From Stanieria cyanosphaera PCC 7437 (GTDB lineage Bacteria > Cyanobacteriota > Cyanobacteriia > Cyanobacteriales > Xenococcaceae), in the NCBI RefSeq assembly GCF_000317575.1, contig NC_019748.1, positions 4,670,501 through 4,734,500 on the forward strand: a DNA stretch of 64,000 nucleotides, read 5' to 3'. Positions 29,601 through 40,463 of the stretch are shown one piece after another. How positions within the stretch are numbered: position 1 is the first letter of the stretch; the number at the start of each line of letters is the position of its first letter. The translations under genes were made by a program, and so were the position numbers. The notes below the pieces were generated by a model, which had not been told where the DNA came from, made no database searches, and saw nothing but the letters and a program-made list of their open reading frames with translations.

Positions 29601-30925
29601 TTACCGGATTAATCGAAGGAATAAATGTTGTCCAAAATTCTGGCTCTGCTTTTCCCATTCAACAAAAAGCTGAGATTGATTGGCAATTTGAAACTACCTT
29701 AGACCCAACAATTCAACCCGAAATACCTTTTATTGAATTTACTTCTGAACCTGAACATATCTTTTTGACTGGTGCAACTGGTTTTCTTGGTGCTTTTTTA
29801 CTCGATGAACTTCTCAAAGAAACTTCAGCCAATATTTACTGTTTAGTCCGTGCCTCAAATTTTGAAGCAGGACGACAAAAAATTCAAGCTAATTTAGAAC
29901 GTTATTTACTCTGGAATTCTGAAATAGCTTCGAGAATTATTCCTGTGATTGGAGATTTATCTGAGCCTCTCTTAGGATTAACTAAGGAACAATTTCAAAC
30001 ATTGGCTAGTAAACTTGATCTAATTTATCATGCTGGTGCATTTGTCAATTTAGTCTATTCCTACGCTTCCCTAAAACCTATTAATGTACTGGGAACTCAA
30101 GAAATTTTACGATTAGCTAGTTTAGGCAAAGTTACTCCTGTTCATTACATTTCCACAATCGATGTACTTAAGCCTCTGACTAATTTTGGTAAGAAAGTAA
30201 TTGGAGAAAATGAACATCTTGATTCTGGTCAAGAGGTAGATAAAGGTTATACACAAACTAAATGGGTTGCAGAACAACTGATTATTGCTGCTCGTTCTAG
30301 AGGAATCCCCACTTGTATTTACAGACCTGGAATGTTGACTGGTCATAGTCAAACTGGCGCATCCCACACCAATGATTTGATGTGCAGAATTATTAAAGGG
30401 ATCATACAGCTTGAAGCTGCACCTAATTTAAATCATTGGGTTAACTTAATTCCAATCGATTACGCTAGCAAAGCAATTGTTCATCTGTCAAGACAGCACA
30501 AATCTTTAGATCAAGCTTTTCATATCGTTAATCCTGAACCTTTGCCTTGGAAAAAACTTATTGAGCAAATCAGAGATTTGGGTTACAACATTCAACTACT
30601 TCCTCATCAAGATTGGCAAGCTAAACTACTTAACTTAAGTAGTGATGCAGATAATGCATTGATTCCAATGCGATCGCTTTTTACAGAAAAATCTGAAAAT
30701 CAGATGACTTATCTCGAAACTTTTCTTTCAACAGCCAGAGCTTTTGATTGCCAAAACACTCTTAATGGACTTGCCAAAACTTCAATTATTTGTCCTTCTA
30801 TTCATACCAATCTTCTAAAAATTTATTTTTCCTACTTTATAAAAAATGGCTTTCCATATCCTGACGCTCAACCAAACACCAAAATGTTAAAAGTCGGCTC
30901 TATTGGGGAACTATTAAGCATATAA
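26612..30925 (+). CDS. One-module NRPS-like enzyme: adenylation, embedded methyltransferase, carrier, thioester reductase
   Basis: 1437 residues, no condensation domain. The adenylation domain shows [12 protein letters not shown] (A3), FDLSIFE (A4), NLYGPTE (A5) and KTGDLAVY (A7). After A8 ([13 protein letters not shown]) a methyltransferase is inserted (about 490-720; [13 protein letters not shown]), as in N-methylating cyanobacterial modules. The A10 lysine follows ([12 protein letters not shown], about 910). The carrier serine is in [15 protein letters not shown] (about 965). The reductase has [12 protein letters not shown] (about 1052) and Y-x3-K in [11 protein letters not shown]. The pocket residues read D-L-F-N-N-A-L-T-Y, a code I associate with alanine. 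Predicted chemistry: activate, methylate, then reductively release an aldehyde or alcohol. It lies 25 bp before a sensor kinase gene. Confidence 0.9.
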   Translation: MFEAVKDMCIHQLVETQVAKTPDAIAVIFENQQLTYRELNEKANQLAHYLRSLGVQPETLVGVCVERSLEMIVALLGILKAGGAYVPLDPAYPQERLASITEDAQFPVLLTQKHLTEALPQHQAQTVFLEKDWQIFSEQSINNLINETKSNNLAYVLYTSGSTGKPKGVAIEHRNTVALIDWATRFFTCEQLQGVLASTSVCFDLSIFEIFVTLSCGGKIILAQNALQLPKLIAAKEVTLINTVPSAIATLYQIHGIPKSVNTINLAGEPLQNSLVQKLYQLDHIRQVVNLYGPTEDTTYSTVAVIPKGWDQIPLIGRPISNTQIYLVEYPARRKNDPLKLVPDGIEGEVYISGAGLARGYLNRPELTAEKFITNPFSNEPDARLYKTGDLAVYLPDGNLKYLGRIDHQVKIRGFRIEIGEIESVLIQNPEVREAVVVPREGESGDKNLVAYVVPKTESDNSELLTVTDSSLNEEVQQWIKVWNDTYSQSSDSCDPTFDFTGWNDSFTGSLMSGEEVHEWVDCTIERILSFRPQTVLEIGCGMGLLLFRLAPHCTHYSGIDLSAEAINHIEQRLSKENLDHVDVIAKPAHDLEEFEPKSFDTIIINSVIQYFPNINYLVQVLEKAVKLVKPGGRIFIGDVRSLPLLEAFHTGVQLAQVPDFLPCDQLKQRIQTRIAQDKELVIHPDFFHVLKHNLPQISQVETLLKRGHTQNELIRFRSDVILHVETKIETISEPLCFDWEQQQLSIPKIYQLLQENKLETLRITNIPDARIIAEVKGTEILVSNNKPETVEKLKHRIHELSQSTGIHPEQFWSLSEKFPYQVYITWTESYAVGKYDVILQPKSQTQQNILALPEPVLEFKPWKAYANNPVQEKNTLIPKLRAFLKDKLPKYMVPSAFVMMESLPLTPNGKIDRRALPDPKKERPVLNEDYIAPSTLLEEQLAEIWSEILEIDQIGVKDNFFELGGHSLLAAQMLAQAEEVIDVALPIFYLLKEPTITGLIEGINVVQNSGSAFPIQQKAEIDWQFETTLDPTIQPEIPFIEFTSEPEHIFLTGATGFLGAFLLDELLKETSANIYCLVRASNFEAGRQKIQANLERYLLWNSEIASRIIPVIGDLSEPLLGLTKEQFQTLASKLDLIYHAGAFVNLVYSYASLKPINVLGTQEILRLASLGKVTPVHYISTIDVLKPLTNFGKKVIGENEHLDSGQEVDKGYTQTKWVAEQLIIAARSRGIPTCIYRPGMLTGHSQTGASHTNDLMCRIIKGIIQLEAAPNLNHWVNLIPIDYASKAIVHLSRQHKSLDQAFHIVNPEPLPWKKLIEQIRDLGYNIQLLPHQDWQAKLLNLSSDADNALIPMRSLFTEKSENQMTYLETFLSTARAFDCQNTLNGLAKTSIICPSIHTNLLKIYFSYFIKNGFPYPDAQPNTKMLKVGSIGELLSI

Positions 30926-30950
30926 GTAGATTTAAGATTTTTATAAATTT

Positions 30951-33635
30951 ATGGATAGGTCTATACGCAATTCTATTGGTTCAACCTTATTTTTCTATGT
31001 GCTAGGTGGTGCTTTAGTAGGTTTAGGAGGTATGTCCTATTTCTTTTATCAAGCCTTAGAAAATCGTGCTACGCAAGAAATACAAAGTAATCTCAGCACT
31101 CAAGTTAAATCAATAGAAGGAAAACTTGGTAGAGCAGAACAAACCATGTTAGGGCTAGTGGCAGGAATTAAAAGCCTCAATTATTTAGGAACCAAAGATC
31201 CAGATGCCTATGAAAAAATGATTTTAGAAGTTGTCAAAAAACGTTCATCTTTAACGATGGGTACAGGTTTTGGACAAGCTCCCTATAAAGTTCTGCCTAA
31301 TCAAAAATTTTATTGGCCTTACTTTTTTCTCGATCAAAATATTTCGGATCAAGTTGGTCAACCTTTACCACCTCCTTTTGATAATATCAGGCAAACAGAT
31401 GTCTGTGAACTAGACTCTAGCTGCGTCGAGCAAGAATACTATACTTTACCTGTTGCAGCGAATGGTTCTATCTGGATGGAACCCTATGAATGGGCGGGTA
31501 TAGCTCTGACAACAGTTACTGCTCCTGTATTAAATATGGAACAAGAGCTAATAGGTGTTGTTGGATTAGATGTTAATGTTACTGCCTTAACTGAAGAAAT
31601 TGAAGCACCATCTCGTTGGGGAAGTGGATACTTTATGATTCTAAGTGAAAACGGTAATCTACTTGCATATCCTCCAAATTCACAAAAAGCTAAGGATTTG
31701 GCAACTTATAAAGATATTCCAGAACTACAAGCTGTGTGGCAAACAATTGGCAAAAGTGACTCTGGACTTTTTGTGCTAGAGGGGAACTACTGGGCATATC
31801 AACATATAGAAGGAACTAATTGGCTGATGTTAGCAGCAGTTCCTCAATCAGTTGTCTTACTTCCTGTACTTGCTATTGCTCTGGGAGGCGCATTGGGTGC
31901 AGGTGCTATTTTGGCTTTTGTAGTATTTTTATTTGTTCACAGACTTAACTCTCGTTTACAACCAATTCTGGAAGAGTGCCAAAAGTTAGCACAAACAGAT
32001 AATAACAATGAAAAATTACAAATAGCAGGTGCTGATGAACTAGAAGTTTTAGAACATTCTTTTAATCGCATGACTGCTCAATTAAAAGCCTCTTTTGAAG
32101 AATTAGAACTGAGAGTAGAAGAAAGAACTGCCGAATTACAACAAGCAAAGTCAGCAGCCGATACTGCCAATCAAGCTAAAAGCGAATTTCTCGCTAATAT
32201 GAGTCATGAATTAAGAACTCCTCTTAATGGCATTTTAGGCTATGCCCAAGTTCTTCAGCAATCTAGAACTATGTCTGAGAAAGAGAAAAAGGGAGTTGAT
32301 ATTATTAATCAGTGTGGTTCTCATCTGTTGACTTTGATTAATGATGTTCTGGATCTTTCCAAAATCGAAGCTCGAAAAATGGAACTACATGGAACAGAGT
32401 TTCATTTTCCTTCTTTTATTCAGGGAGTTGTTGAAATTTGTCGGATTAAAGCTGACCAGAAAGGTATTGCTTTTGTTTATCTAGAAGAAGGTCAATTACC
32501 AGTTGGTGTTCAGACTGATGACAAACGTTTACGTCAAGTCTTAATCAATTTACTCAGTAATGCAATTAAATTTACTGACGAAGGCACGGTAACTTTTTTA
32601 GTTTACTCTCAAAAAGTAGAAAATAGTCAAGAAAACCAATTTCTTTATCGTCTTCGTTTTCAGATAGAAGATAGTGGGATTGGTATCAGTCCAGAGCATT
32701 TAACCAAAATCTTTTTGCCTTTTGAACAGGTAGGAAGTGTCGAAAAACAATCCGAAGGAACAGGACTAGGATTAGCTATTACCCAACAAATTGTTGCCAT
32801 GATGGGCAGTACCATTCAAGTAGTAAGTGAATTAGGAAAAGGTAGTACTTTTTGGTTTGATGTTGATTTACCAGAAACTACAAGTTGGATCAAATCTGCT
32901 AAGTTAGTCTCCGAAGGTATTATTGTAGGTTTTAAAACTAAGATTTCGTCTAGCGAACTAACTTCTGACATCGAATTTTCAGCTTGTACACTTGATCAAA
33001 AACGGAAAATTTTGATAGTAGACGACCGCTGGGAAAATCGTTCTGTAGTCATGAATTTACTAGAGCCATTGGGTTTTGAAGTTTTAGAAGCAGAAAATGG
33101 TCAGGATGGTTTAGATAAATTTGCTCAAAACCAACCAGATTTAATCATTACTGATATATCAATGCCAATTCTGGATGGCTACGAAATGCTTTCCCAAATA
33201 CGTTCTTCTCCTCAAGGACAAGATGTAGTAGTAATTGTGTCTTCTGCTAGTGTTTTTGAAAGTGACAGGCAAAAAAGTTTAAATGCTGGAGCTAATGACT
33301 TTTTGCCCAAACCCATTCAAGCTGAAAATTTGTTGACTTCGTTACAAAACCTCTTAGAACTAGAGTGGATTTACGAAGAAACTAAATCAATTGAAACATT
33401 GGCTCAAACAAATGATGTTATTTCTAATACTACTGATATTGTTCCACCATCTACCGAAGATTTAGCTTTACTTCTCGATCTAAGTCGTAAAGGTTTAATT
33501 AATAATGTTCTTACTGAGATTGAACGTATTGAAAAACTAGATGCCAAGTTTATTCCTTTTGTGTTGCAGATACGCAAATTTGCTGAAAAATTTCAGCTTA
33601 AACAATTACGATCATTTATTGAGCAGTATTCATAA
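30951..33635 (+). CDS. Cache-domain hybrid sensor histidine kinase
   Basis: 894 residues. TM1 (about 12-34), a large extracytoplasmic dCache-like sensor (35-295, with [19 protein letters not shown] and [14 protein letters not shown]), TM2 (about 298-327), HAMP and a coiled coil follow. HisKA has the phospho-His in [15 protein letters not shown] (about 415). HATPase has [11 protein letters not shown] and [10 protein letters not shown]-terminal REC (about 686-800) has its Asp in [14 protein letters not shown] helical tail after REC could be an output or HPt-like segment, but no clear HPt histidine is seen. Cache domains bind small extracellular ligands such as amino acids or amines. The 25-bp spacing to the NRPS gene suggests co-transcription. 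Confidence 0.9.
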   Translation: MDRSIRNSIGSTLFFYVLGGALVGLGGMSYFFYQALENRATQEIQSNLSTQVKSIEGKLGRAEQTMLGLVAGIKSLNYLGTKDPDAYEKMILEVVKKRSSLTMGTGFGQAPYKVLPNQKFYWPYFFLDQNISDQVGQPLPPPFDNIRQTDVCELDSSCVEQEYYTLPVAANGSIWMEPYEWAGIALTTVTAPVLNMEQELIGVVGLDVNVTALTEEIEAPSRWGSGYFMILSENGNLLAYPPNSQKAKDLATYKDIPELQAVWQTIGKSDSGLFVLEGNYWAYQHIEGTNWLMLAAVPQSVVLLPVLAIALGGALGAGAILAFVVFLFVHRLNSRLQPILEECQKLAQTDNNNEKLQIAGADELEVLEHSFNRMTAQLKASFEELELRVEERTAELQQAKSAADTANQAKSEFLANMSHELRTPLNGILGYAQVLQQSRTMSEKEKKGVDIINQCGSHLLTLINDVLDLSKIEARKMELHGTEFHFPSFIQGVVEICRIKADQKGIAFVYLEEGQLPVGVQTDDKRLRQVLINLLSNAIKFTDEGTVTFLVYSQKVENSQENQFLYRLRFQIEDSGIGISPEHLTKIFLPFEQVGSVEKQSEGTGLGLAITQQIVAMMGSTIQVVSELGKGSTFWFDVDLPETTSWIKSAKLVSEGIIVGFKTKISSSELTSDIEFSACTLDQKRKILIVDDRWENRSVVMNLLEPLGFEVLEAENGQDGLDKFAQNQPDLIITDISMPILDGYEMLSQIRSSPQGQDVVVIVSSASVFESDRQKSLNAGANDFLPKPIQAENLLTSLQNLLELEWIYEETKSIETLAQTNDVISNTTDIVPPSTEDLALLLDLSRKGLINNVLTEIERIEKLDAKFIPFVLQIRKFAEKFQLKQLRSFIEQYS

Positions 33636-33662
33636 AAATAAAACAAAAAAAGGGAATAGTAA

Positions 33663-34084
33663 ATGGGGAATAGAAAACAAAAAAATATAAATGATCTCAA
33701 TGATTTTAAAGATTTAAGAATCTGGCAATAAGGGATAGAAATAGCAGAAAAATATTATTTATTAACCAAGTATTTTTTTCAAGAAGAATTATATGAAATA
33801 GTTCAACAAAGCAGAAAGTCAGCAGTATCTATTTCCGCAAGATGGGAAGCGTTACACAGCCGAATACCTCAGATTTATTAATATAGCTCAAGGTTAAATT
33901 AATGAATTAGAAACACATTTAATAATCTCTCAATGAGTAGGATTATGTGATTTAAAAAATTTAGAATTTATCACCTCATTATTAAAACAAGAAAGTCGTA
34001 TGATTACGGCTCTAATTAAAAAACTAAAAAATAAACTTATTCCCCATTTTTATTCAAATTATTATAAAGAATCGAGGCAAAAAT
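33663..34084 (+). pseudogene. Decayed four-helix-bundle protein (S23/IVP family)
   Basis: Translation gives NDFKDLRIWQ, then a TAA (33729), GIEIAEKYYLLTKYF, EELYEIVQQSRKSAVSIS, a frameshift near 33840, then FINIAQG-stop (33895)-INELETHLIISQ-stop (33934)-VGLCDLKNLEFI and SLLKQESRMITALIKKLKN. These blocks match the 23S rRNA intervening-sequence protein / four-helix-bundle family along its whole length. At least three in-frame stops and one frameshift make it non-functional. It is inserted between two kinase genes and its last codon overlaps the next start. Confidence 0.85.
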
Positions 34085-36278
34085 GACAGTTAATCCAGTT
34101 GGGCAAAGTATTTTAATCGTCGATGATAATCCTAATAATTTAGAAGTACTTTCAGAAACTTTAATGAGTGCAGGATTTCAAGTTGCCGTCGCACTTGATG
34201 GAGAAACTGCTATTGAGCAAATCGAGTATCATCAACCAGAGCTAATTTTGCTCGATATTATGATGCCTGGAATTGACGGTTTTGAAACTTGCCGAAGAAT
34301 TAAAGCAAATGCTGCTACTACCGATATTCCCATTATTTTTATGACTGCTCTCTCAGATACACAACACAAAGTCCAAGGTTTTAGTCTGGGTGCTGTCGAC
34401 TATATTACTAAACCTTTTCAACAAGAAGAAGTAATAGCTAGGGTTAGAGTCCAACTGCAGCTACGTAACTTGAGTAGAACTATGGACCAACAAAATAAAA
34501 TTCTTAAAAATGAAATTTCACAACGAGAAACGGCGGAGAATTCTTTAATTAAGCTTAATCAAGAATTAGAACAACGCGTTCAAGAACGTACGACTAAATT
34601 ACTAAAAACTCTTCAACAACTTCGACACACTCAAGTTAGATTGCTACAACAAAAAGAAGAATTAGAAATTAGGGTTCAAGAGCGTACTGCAGAACTAGCC
34701 AGAAGTATTACAGAAGCAGAAAAAGCTCGTACTGAAGCGGAAAAAGCCAATCAGTCAAAAAGTACTTTTCTAGCTAATATGAGTCATGAATTACGCACAC
34801 CTATGAATGCCATCATTGGTTATAGTGAAATGTTGATGGAAGAAGCAGAAGATCTTGGTCAAGAAGACTTTCTTCCCGATCTTCATAAAATACATGGTGC
34901 TGCGAAACATCTTTTAAGTTTAATTAACGACATTCTTGACTTGTCTAAAATTGAGGCAGGCAGAATGGAACTTTATCCAGAACATTTTGAGGTTCGCAAT
35001 CTAGTTGAAGATGTAGTTGCGACAATTCAGCCTTTAGTTGAAAAAAATGGTAATCATTTAAAGATCGATTTACCCGACAATTTGGGTACGATGCATACAG
35101 ATTTGATTAAAATTAGACAGAGTTTATTTAATCTTTTGAGTAATTCGTGTAAATTTACAGAAAACGGGACTATAACTCTTAAAGTTGAGCGATATCTCAA
35201 TTCGGGACACCATTGGCTGAGTTTGCAAGTTAAAGATACAGGCATTGGTATGAGTCCAGAACAATTGAGTAGATTATTTCAAGCTTTTACTCAAGCAGAT
35301 GCTTCTACTACTCGTAAATATGGAGGAACTGGTTTAGGGCTAGCAATTACTAAACGGTTTTGTCAGATGATGGGCGGTGATATTGTGGTCGAAAGTCAAT
35401 TTGGCAAAGGTTCTACTTTTACGATTCACCTACCAATCGAAGTTAAGAAATTAGTCAAATCAGGAAAAGGCGATCGCAATGTTAAACAGTTGGATACTCA
35501 TTCAGCAGGTCAAAACACTATTTTAGTAATTGATGACGATCCTACAATCCACGATTTAATCAGCCGTTTTCTTTCTAAACAAGGATTTAAAGTTGTAGCT
35601 GCTACTAGTGGACAGGAAGGGTTGCGTTTAGCTAAACAACTCCAGCCACAAGCAATTACTCTTGATGTGATGATGCCTGAAATGGATGGTTGGACTGTTC
35701 TTGCTGCGCTTAAAGCTGACCCAGAATCATCTCATATTCCTGTAATCATGATGAGTATTGTCGATAATCAAAACTTGGGCTATGCTTTGGGTGCTGCTGA
35801 CTATCTACTCAAACCAATTAATCGGCAACAGTTAGTCTCAGTTTTACAAAAATATAGTTTAGAGTATTTTGCCAATTCAGTTTTGGTTGTTGAAGATGAT
35901 GACAATACAAGAGAAATTATAGCTCGTCAATTGATTAAAGAAGGTTGGCAAGTAACAGCCGTAGAGAATGGACGTAAAGCTTTAGAAGCGATTAATCTCC
36001 AAACTCCAGATTTAATTATCTCTGATTTAATGATGCCAGAAATGGATGGTTTTGAATTAATTCACGAACTTCGTCAACAAGAACAATTACGCTCTCTTCC
36101 TGTAGTCGTTTTAACTGCCAAAGACTTGACTCAATTAGAACGTCAAAGATTACAGGGACACGTTAACAAAATTTTTCAAAAAGGTAGTTACACGAGCGAG
36201 GTTTTGTTGACACAATTACATAATCTTCTATCAGAAGCAATTTCTCGACAGAGTAGTAAACAAGTTGCAGTAATCTAA
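34083..36278 (+). CDS. Hybrid histidine kinase, REC-HisKA-HATPase-REC-REC
   Basis: 731 residues, cytoplasmic. REC1 (about 10-125, Asp in [13 protein letters not shown]) leads into a coiled coil with two QERT repeats. HisKA has phospho-His in [15 protein letters not shown]. HATPase has [11 protein letters not shown] and [11 protein letters not shown]2 (about 480-595, [13 protein letters not shown] region read as [13 protein letters not shown]) and REC3 (about 600-715, [13 protein letters not shown]) follow. No sensor domain or TM is present, so it probably receives phosphate or signal through REC1, plausibly from the Cache kinase upstream. Two C-terminal receivers suggest it acts as a hub feeding the lone REC and the PP2C protein downstream. 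Confidence 0.92.
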   Translation: MTVNPVGQSILIVDDNPNNLEVLSETLMSAGFQVAVALDGETAIEQIEYHQPELILLDIMMPGIDGFETCRRIKANAATTDIPIIFMTALSDTQHKVQGFSLGAVDYITKPFQQEEVIARVRVQLQLRNLSRTMDQQNKILKNEISQRETAENSLIKLNQELEQRVQERTTKLLKTLQQLRHTQVRLLQQKEELEIRVQERTAELARSITEAEKARTEAEKANQSKSTFLANMSHELRTPMNAIIGYSEMLMEEAEDLGQEDFLPDLHKIHGAAKHLLSLINDILDLSKIEAGRMELYPEHFEVRNLVEDVVATIQPLVEKNGNHLKIDLPDNLGTMHTDLIKIRQSLFNLLSNSCKFTENGTITLKVERYLNSGHHWLSLQVKDTGIGMSPEQLSRLFQAFTQADASTTRKYGGTGLGLAITKRFCQMMGGDIVVESQFGKGSTFTIHLPIEVKKLVKSGKGDRNVKQLDTHSAGQNTILVIDDDPTIHDLISRFLSKQGFKVVAATSGQEGLRLAKQLQPQAITLDVMMPEMDGWTVLAALKADPESSHIPVIMMSIVDNQNLGYALGAADYLLKPINRQQLVSVLQKYSLEYFANSVLVVEDDDNTREIIARQLIKEGWQVTAVENGRKALEAINLQTPDLIISDLMMPEMDGFELIHELRQQEQLRSLPVVVLTAKDLTQLERQRLQGHVNKIFQKGSYTSEVLLTQLHNLLSEAISRQSSKQVAVI

Positions 36279-36305
36279 TTCCCTATTCCTTATTTCCTTA
36301 CAACT

Positions 36306-36677
36306 ATGGCGAAAATCTTGCTAGTTGAAGACAATGAAATGAATCGAGATATGCTTTCTCGAAGATTAGAACGTCGAGGATACGAAGTTGTTATTGCTGT
36401 CGACGGTGCAGAGGGAGTTGCTATGACGATTTTAGAACATCCCAACCTTGTTTTAATGGATATGAGTTTACCAATTATGGATGGATGGGAAGCGACTAGA
36501 CAATTAAAAGCTAATCCTGAAACTAACAACATTCCCGTAATTGCTCTGACTGCTCATGCTATGTCTGGCGATCGCGAAAAAGCCTTTGAAGCTGGCTGTG
36601 ATGATTATGATACTAAGCCGATAGAGTTGTCTCGTTTACTAGAAAAAATTGCCAATCTTTTGGCAAAATATCAATAA
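36306..36677 (+). CDS. Stand-alone response regulator (CheY-like)
   Basis: 123 residues, one REC domain. Acidic pocket in VEDNEMNR, phospho-Asp in LVLMDMSLPIMDG (about residue 57), Thr/Ala switch in IALTAHAM and Lys in YDTKPIE. There is no output domain. It is 27 bp downstream of the multi-REC kinase and only 6 bp before the phosphatase gene, so it very likely shuttles phosphate within this pathway. Confidence 0.93.
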   Translation: MAKILLVEDNEMNRDMLSRRLERRGYEVVIAVDGAEGVAMTILEHPNLVLMDMSLPIMDGWEATRQLKANPETNNIPVIALTAHAMSGDREKAFEAGCDDYDTKPIELSRLLEKIANLLAKYQ

Positions 36678-36683
36678 TCCTTA

Positions 36684-38405
36684 ATGACTACTGATAGCTG
36701 TCCTCCATTATCTTTGCTTGCTCATCTGCGTCACGAACTCCGTACGCCGATTAATGCCATTATTGGTTACAGTGAAATGCTGCTTGAAGAATTGGAAACA
36801 GAAGATACAGCAGCTTTAAGTGCAGAATTACAAGTCATCAGAGAAAATGGAGTTCAGTTGTTGGCATTGGTCAATACTCTTCTTAACTCTTCTCAATCAG
36901 AAAATGACCAACTTAATCTGAGTCTCTCGGTTCTAAGTCAAATTACTCTTCAATTAGAAATACCTGCTCAAACAGTTATTAATTGCAGTGGACAACTTTT
37001 AAAACAAGCAGACAGTGAGTTTGTCTGCGATCTCAATAAAATTTATACTGCTGCCGAAAATTTCCTCAAAATCTTGGCTGAGCTTCCTAATTTTTCTCAA
37101 CCACAATTATTAATTAACCAAACTTATCCTCTTTCTTTATCACAGTCAAAACCTGCGAGCAATTCTGATTCAAATTCTGTAATTTCCTTAACCAACCAAT
37201 CTGAAGGAAAGATTTTGGTGGTAGATGACAACCCAACTAATCGCGATTTACTTTCTCGTCAGATCAAAGCACAAGGTTATCAGGTAGGCACAGCAGCTAA
37301 CGGACAACAAGTCTTAGAACTGATCCAAACAGGAGAATACGATTTAATTCTTTTAGACATTATCATGCCAGAGATGGATGGTTATCAAGTTTTAAAATCT
37401 CTTCGTGATAGTCAATGGCGATATATTCCTGTAATTATGATTTCGGCTCTCGATCAAATTGATAGTGTGGTCAAATGTATCGAAATGGGAGCAGAAGATT
37501 ATTTAGCCAAACCTTTTAATCCAGTGCTGCTAAAAGCACGTATTAGTGCTTGTTTGGAGAAAAAAAGACTACGAGATCAACAAGCGCGTTATTTAGAGCA
37601 ATTAGCTCAAGCTAATCAAGAAATTACGAACTTAAATCAACGTTTGCAAGCAGAAAATATTCGCCTTAGTGCTGAATTAGATATTACTCGACGTTTACAA
37701 CAGATGATTTTGCCCAAAGAGCAAGAATTGAGTCAACTTGATGAGTTAGATATTGCTGGTTTTATGGAACCGGCCGAAGAAGTGGGTGGAGATTACTATG
37801 ATGTTTTGCATCATGATGGCAAAGTTAAAATTGCGATCGGTGATGTGACTGGACATGGACTCGAAAGTGGTGTTCTTAGCATTATGGTACAAACTGCCGT
37901 CAGAACTTTGATGGAAAATAACGAAACAGATCCGATCAAGTTTTTAGAAACGCTCAATCGCACAATATATAAAAATGTTCAACGAATGAATTCTGATAAG
38001 AATTTGACTTTTTGTTTAATCGATTATCAAGCCGGTCAGTTAAATTTGAGTGGACAACATGAAGAGATTATTGTCGTCCGCGCTGGTGGTGAAATTGAGC
38101 GAATTGACACAGTTGATTTAGGTTTTCCACTTGGATTAGAAGAAACGATCGCTGATTTTATTGTTTCTGCTCAGATCAAGTTAAATGCCGACGATGTAGT
38201 TATTTTGTATACCGACGGTGTGACTGAAGCTGAAAATACATTGGGGGTGCAATATGGTTTAGAAAGATTGTGCAATGTAGTTAAACAAAATTGGTACAAG
38301 TCTGCCAATACAATTAAACAACTTGTGATTGAAGATTTACGTTTATATATAGGCGGACAAAAAGTTTATGACGATATTACTTTGGTTGTTCTTAAACAAA
38401 AGTAA
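36684..38405 (+). CDS. DHp-REC-PP2C (SpoIIE/RsbU-type) phosphatase
   Basis: 573 residues. The N-terminus is a HisKA/DHp-like helix pair with an intact H-box ([19 protein letters not shown], residues 13-31) but no HATPase domain. A REC domain follows (about 173-290, Asp in LILLDIIMPEMDG), then a coiled coil. The PP2C phosphatase (about 355-573) has metal-binding motifs EEVGGDYYDV, IGDVTGHG, LYTDGVTEAE and DDITLVV. It should dephosphorylate the STAS protein at 39138, under control of REC phosphorylation. The lone DHp domain is unusual and may be a dimerisation or phosphotransfer module. Confidence 0.9.
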   Translation: MTTDSCPPLSLLAHLRHELRTPINAIIGYSEMLLEELETEDTAALSAELQVIRENGVQLLALVNTLLNSSQSENDQLNLSLSVLSQITLQLEIPAQTVINCSGQLLKQADSEFVCDLNKIYTAAENFLKILAELPNFSQPQLLINQTYPLSLSQSKPASNSDSNSVISLTNQSEGKILVVDDNPTNRDLLSRQIKAQGYQVGTAANGQQVLELIQTGEYDLILLDIIMPEMDGYQVLKSLRDSQWRYIPVIMISALDQIDSVVKCIEMGAEDYLAKPFNPVLLKARISACLEKKRLRDQQARYLEQLAQANQEITNLNQRLQAENIRLSAELDITRRLQQMILPKEQELSQLDELDIAGFMEPAEEVGGDYYDVLHHDGKVKIAIGDVTGHGLESGVLSIMVQTAVRTLMENNETDPIKFLETLNRTIYKNVQRMNSDKNLTFCLIDYQAGQLNLSGQHEEIIVVRAGGEIERIDTVDLGFPLGLEETIADFIVSAQIKLNADDVVILYTDGVTEAENTLGVQYGLERLCNVVKQNWYKSANTIKQLVIEDLRLYIGGQKVYDDITLVVLKQK

Positions 38406-38449
38406 CTTGCTAATTAAAATGTAGTCACTAAGTAAAAACATTAGCTTTT

Positions 38450-39055
38450 ATGAATTGTCAATCTACAATTAATATGGATCAGGTATTTGGAGATTTTCTG
38501 GAAAATTTACCTTCAAGTCAAGAATATTTAATAGTAAGTTTTTCTCCTAGTTCTGTATCGTTACAACAAAGATGGCGCAATAACGGTTTATCTGCTGATT
38601 TTTTAGCAGATTATCTCAGTAGTTTTCTGGCTTGTAATGACCAAGAGTCTGATTCTTTAATCAAACAAGTGGAAGCTAAGGATGCTATTAGTTATATTGC
38701 TAATGAGTTGTTAGAAAATGCCATGAAATATACTAATCAGTTATCTTCAGCACCTATTAGTATCCGAATTTGTTTAATTGAGCAGAAAATTATTTTTCAA
38801 ATTACTAATAGTATTCATTGTCAAGCGGTTATTAAGTTTCAAAAATACATCAAAGAGTTGCTTTCTTTTGATCCTTATGAATTATATCTTCGTAAGTTAG
38901 AAGATAACAATACAGAGGAAAATGCAGCAGTATCTGGTTTAGGATTTTTAACGATGGTAAATGATTATGGTGCAAAGTTGGGCTGGAAATTTGATAGCTT
39001 TGATGAGCAATCTGAAGAAATGACAGTAACTACGATGGTGCAATTGGCAATGTAA
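38450..39055 (+). CDS. Anti-sigma-type ATP-binding regulator (slr1658 superfamily)
   Basis: 201 residues. An N-box-like segment (AISYIANELLENAMKYTN) resembles GHKL ATPases of anti-sigma kinase type. The C-terminus, GLGFLTMVNDYGAKLGWKF, matches the slr1658/DUF6272 (SiaB-like) superfamily found beside STAS partners. It presumably phosphorylates the next gene's STAS protein, opposing the PP2C phosphatase. The gaps of 44 bp before and 82 bp after fit one transcript. Kinase activity is inferred from the family. Confidence 0.8.
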   Translation: MNCQSTINMDQVFGDFLENLPSSQEYLIVSFSPSSVSLQQRWRNNGLSADFLADYLSSFLACNDQESDSLIKQVEAKDAISYIANELLENAMKYTNQLSSAPISIRICLIEQKIIFQITNSIHCQAVIKFQKYIKELLSFDPYELYLRKLEDNNTEENAAVSGLGFLTMVNDYGAKLGWKFDSFDEQSEEMTVTTMVQLAM

Positions 39056-39137
39056 TTTAATTGATTTTATATTTATCTTAAAGACTAAAAACTTCCCTTA
39101 AAAATATTAATATTTAGTAATAGTAAAAAAAAATCCA

Positions 39138-39482
39138 ATGGAAATTAAAACCGAAGACTATTGCGTAAGTTATGATCCTCTGACTACTGCCATTTTTTGT
39201 CAAGGATCACTTAGACTTAATGGAACGGAGGAGTATTCTCCTATTTTGCAGTTGCTTTACGATGTAGTTGAAAAAGAACCAACAGAACTTACTCTAGATC
39301 TAAAAAATTTAAAATTTCTCAATAGTTCGGGAATTAGTATGCTCTCGAAATTTGTAATTGAAGTACGTAAAAAAAGAAATATTCAAATGAATGTAATTGG
39401 TTCAAAAGAAATTACCTGGCAAAGTAAATCTTTAAAAAATTTACAGAGATTAATGCCTTCTCTTAAACTCGAATTAAACTAA
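39138..39482 (+). CDS. STAS-like anti-anti-sigma regulator (slr1659 superfamily)
   Basis: 114 residues with a STAS/SpoIIAA-like fold. The key block LTLDLKNLKFLNSSGISMLSKF contains Ser63-Ser64-Gly, the usual phosphorylation site of anti-sigma antagonists. It would be the switch protein between the kinase (38450) and the PP2C phosphatase (36684). The downstream target is not encoded nearby. It is the last gene of the run; the next gene (cysH) is convergent. Confidence 0.82.
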   Translation: MEIKTEDYCVSYDPLTTAIFCQGSLRLNGTEEYSPILQLLYDVVEKEPTELTLDLKNLKFLNSSGISMLSKFVIEVRKKRNIQMNVIGSKEITWQSKSLKNLQRLMPSLKLELN

Positions 39483-39489
39483 AGCATGA

Positions 39490-40248
39490 TTAGAGATTAC
39501 TCGAATCAAGACTTTCTAATTCTCCAGGAGTTTGAGGTAGATGTAAACCGCATTCTTGTTTAAGTCCACGAAAACGAGTATCACGTTCGTGAGAATCATC
39601 TGTTGTTAAAGGACGACTAGAATGCCAATCACCTACTGTTACGTAGCCTAGGTCAAAATAAGGATGATAAGGTAAATCGTGAGTGGTGAGGTATTGATAA
39701 ATATCGCGAGAATGCCAGTCTAAAATTGGATAAATTTTGTAGCGATTTTCCTGTTGACTGATAGGAGCTAAGTGTTGACGATGTTTAGTTTGCTCTCGAC
39801 GTAATCCAGCTAACCAAGCTGCTGCATTTAATTCTGTTAAGGCTCTTTGCATTGGTTCTACTTTACGTAGATAATCATAGCGATTGAAAGCTTCAACATC
39901 GTTTTGTTCCCAAAGTTTTCCGTATAATGCTTCCATGCGAGCAGGACTAATAGAAGATTGATATACTTTGAGATTAAGGTTTAATCTAGTAGTTAATTCT
40001 TCAGCAAATTTGTAAGTTTCAGCAGGTAAATAACCGGTATCTACCCAAATAACGGGAATATCAGGAATAACTTGAGTGACGAGATGTAACATTACTGCTG
40101 CTTGAATACCAAAACTGGTACTCATTACCAAGCGATCGCTAAAAGTCTGATTTGCCCATTTGATCAATTCTGTTGCGTCTGCGTTGGCTAATTGTTGATT
40201 AATGGTAACTAAATCTAACTGTGGTTGTTCGATAGTAATACTTGTCAT
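39490..40248 (-). CDS. cysH: Phosphoadenylyl-sulfate (PAPS) reductase
   Basis: I start at ATG 40248 (MTSITIEQ); an in-frame ATG at 40341 would add 31 unconserved residues. Features: [15 protein letters not shown] as the PP-loop-like nucleotide site, [20 protein letters not shown], and the C-terminal catalytic cysteine in QECGLH. The paired CC/CxxC cysteines of [4Fe-4S] APS reductases are missing, so thioredoxin-dependent PAPS reduction to sulfite is expected. Only 7 bp separate its stop from the convergent STAS gene. Confidence 0.93.
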   Translation of the reverse strand: MTSITIEQPQLDLVTINQQLANADATELIKWANQTFSDRLVMSTSFGIQAAVMLHLVTQVIPDIPVIWVDTGYLPAETYKFAEELTTRLNLNLKVYQSSISPARMEALYGKLWEQNDVEAFNRYDYLRKVEPMQRALTELNAAAWLAGLRREQTKHRQHLAPISQQENRYKIYPILDWHSRDIYQYLTTHDLPYHPYFDLGYVTVGDWHSSRPLTTDDSHERDTRFRGLKQECGLHLPQTPGELESLDSSNL

Positions 40249-40463
40249 GAATTTAGACTCTAGTGTAATTAACTTGGTACCGATACTGTTATTGTTGTAG
40301 AGATGATTAAAAAAACATTGTATCAGTTGATTCGAGATCAAGCTCGTTACTATTTTAATTGAAGTTGGAATTTTTACCGTTCTATTCTAATTTTGATGGA
40401 GTTTACTAGAAGCTATGGTTTGAATGTGCTTTGGTAAAGCTGAAATTGCCAGATAAATATAGG

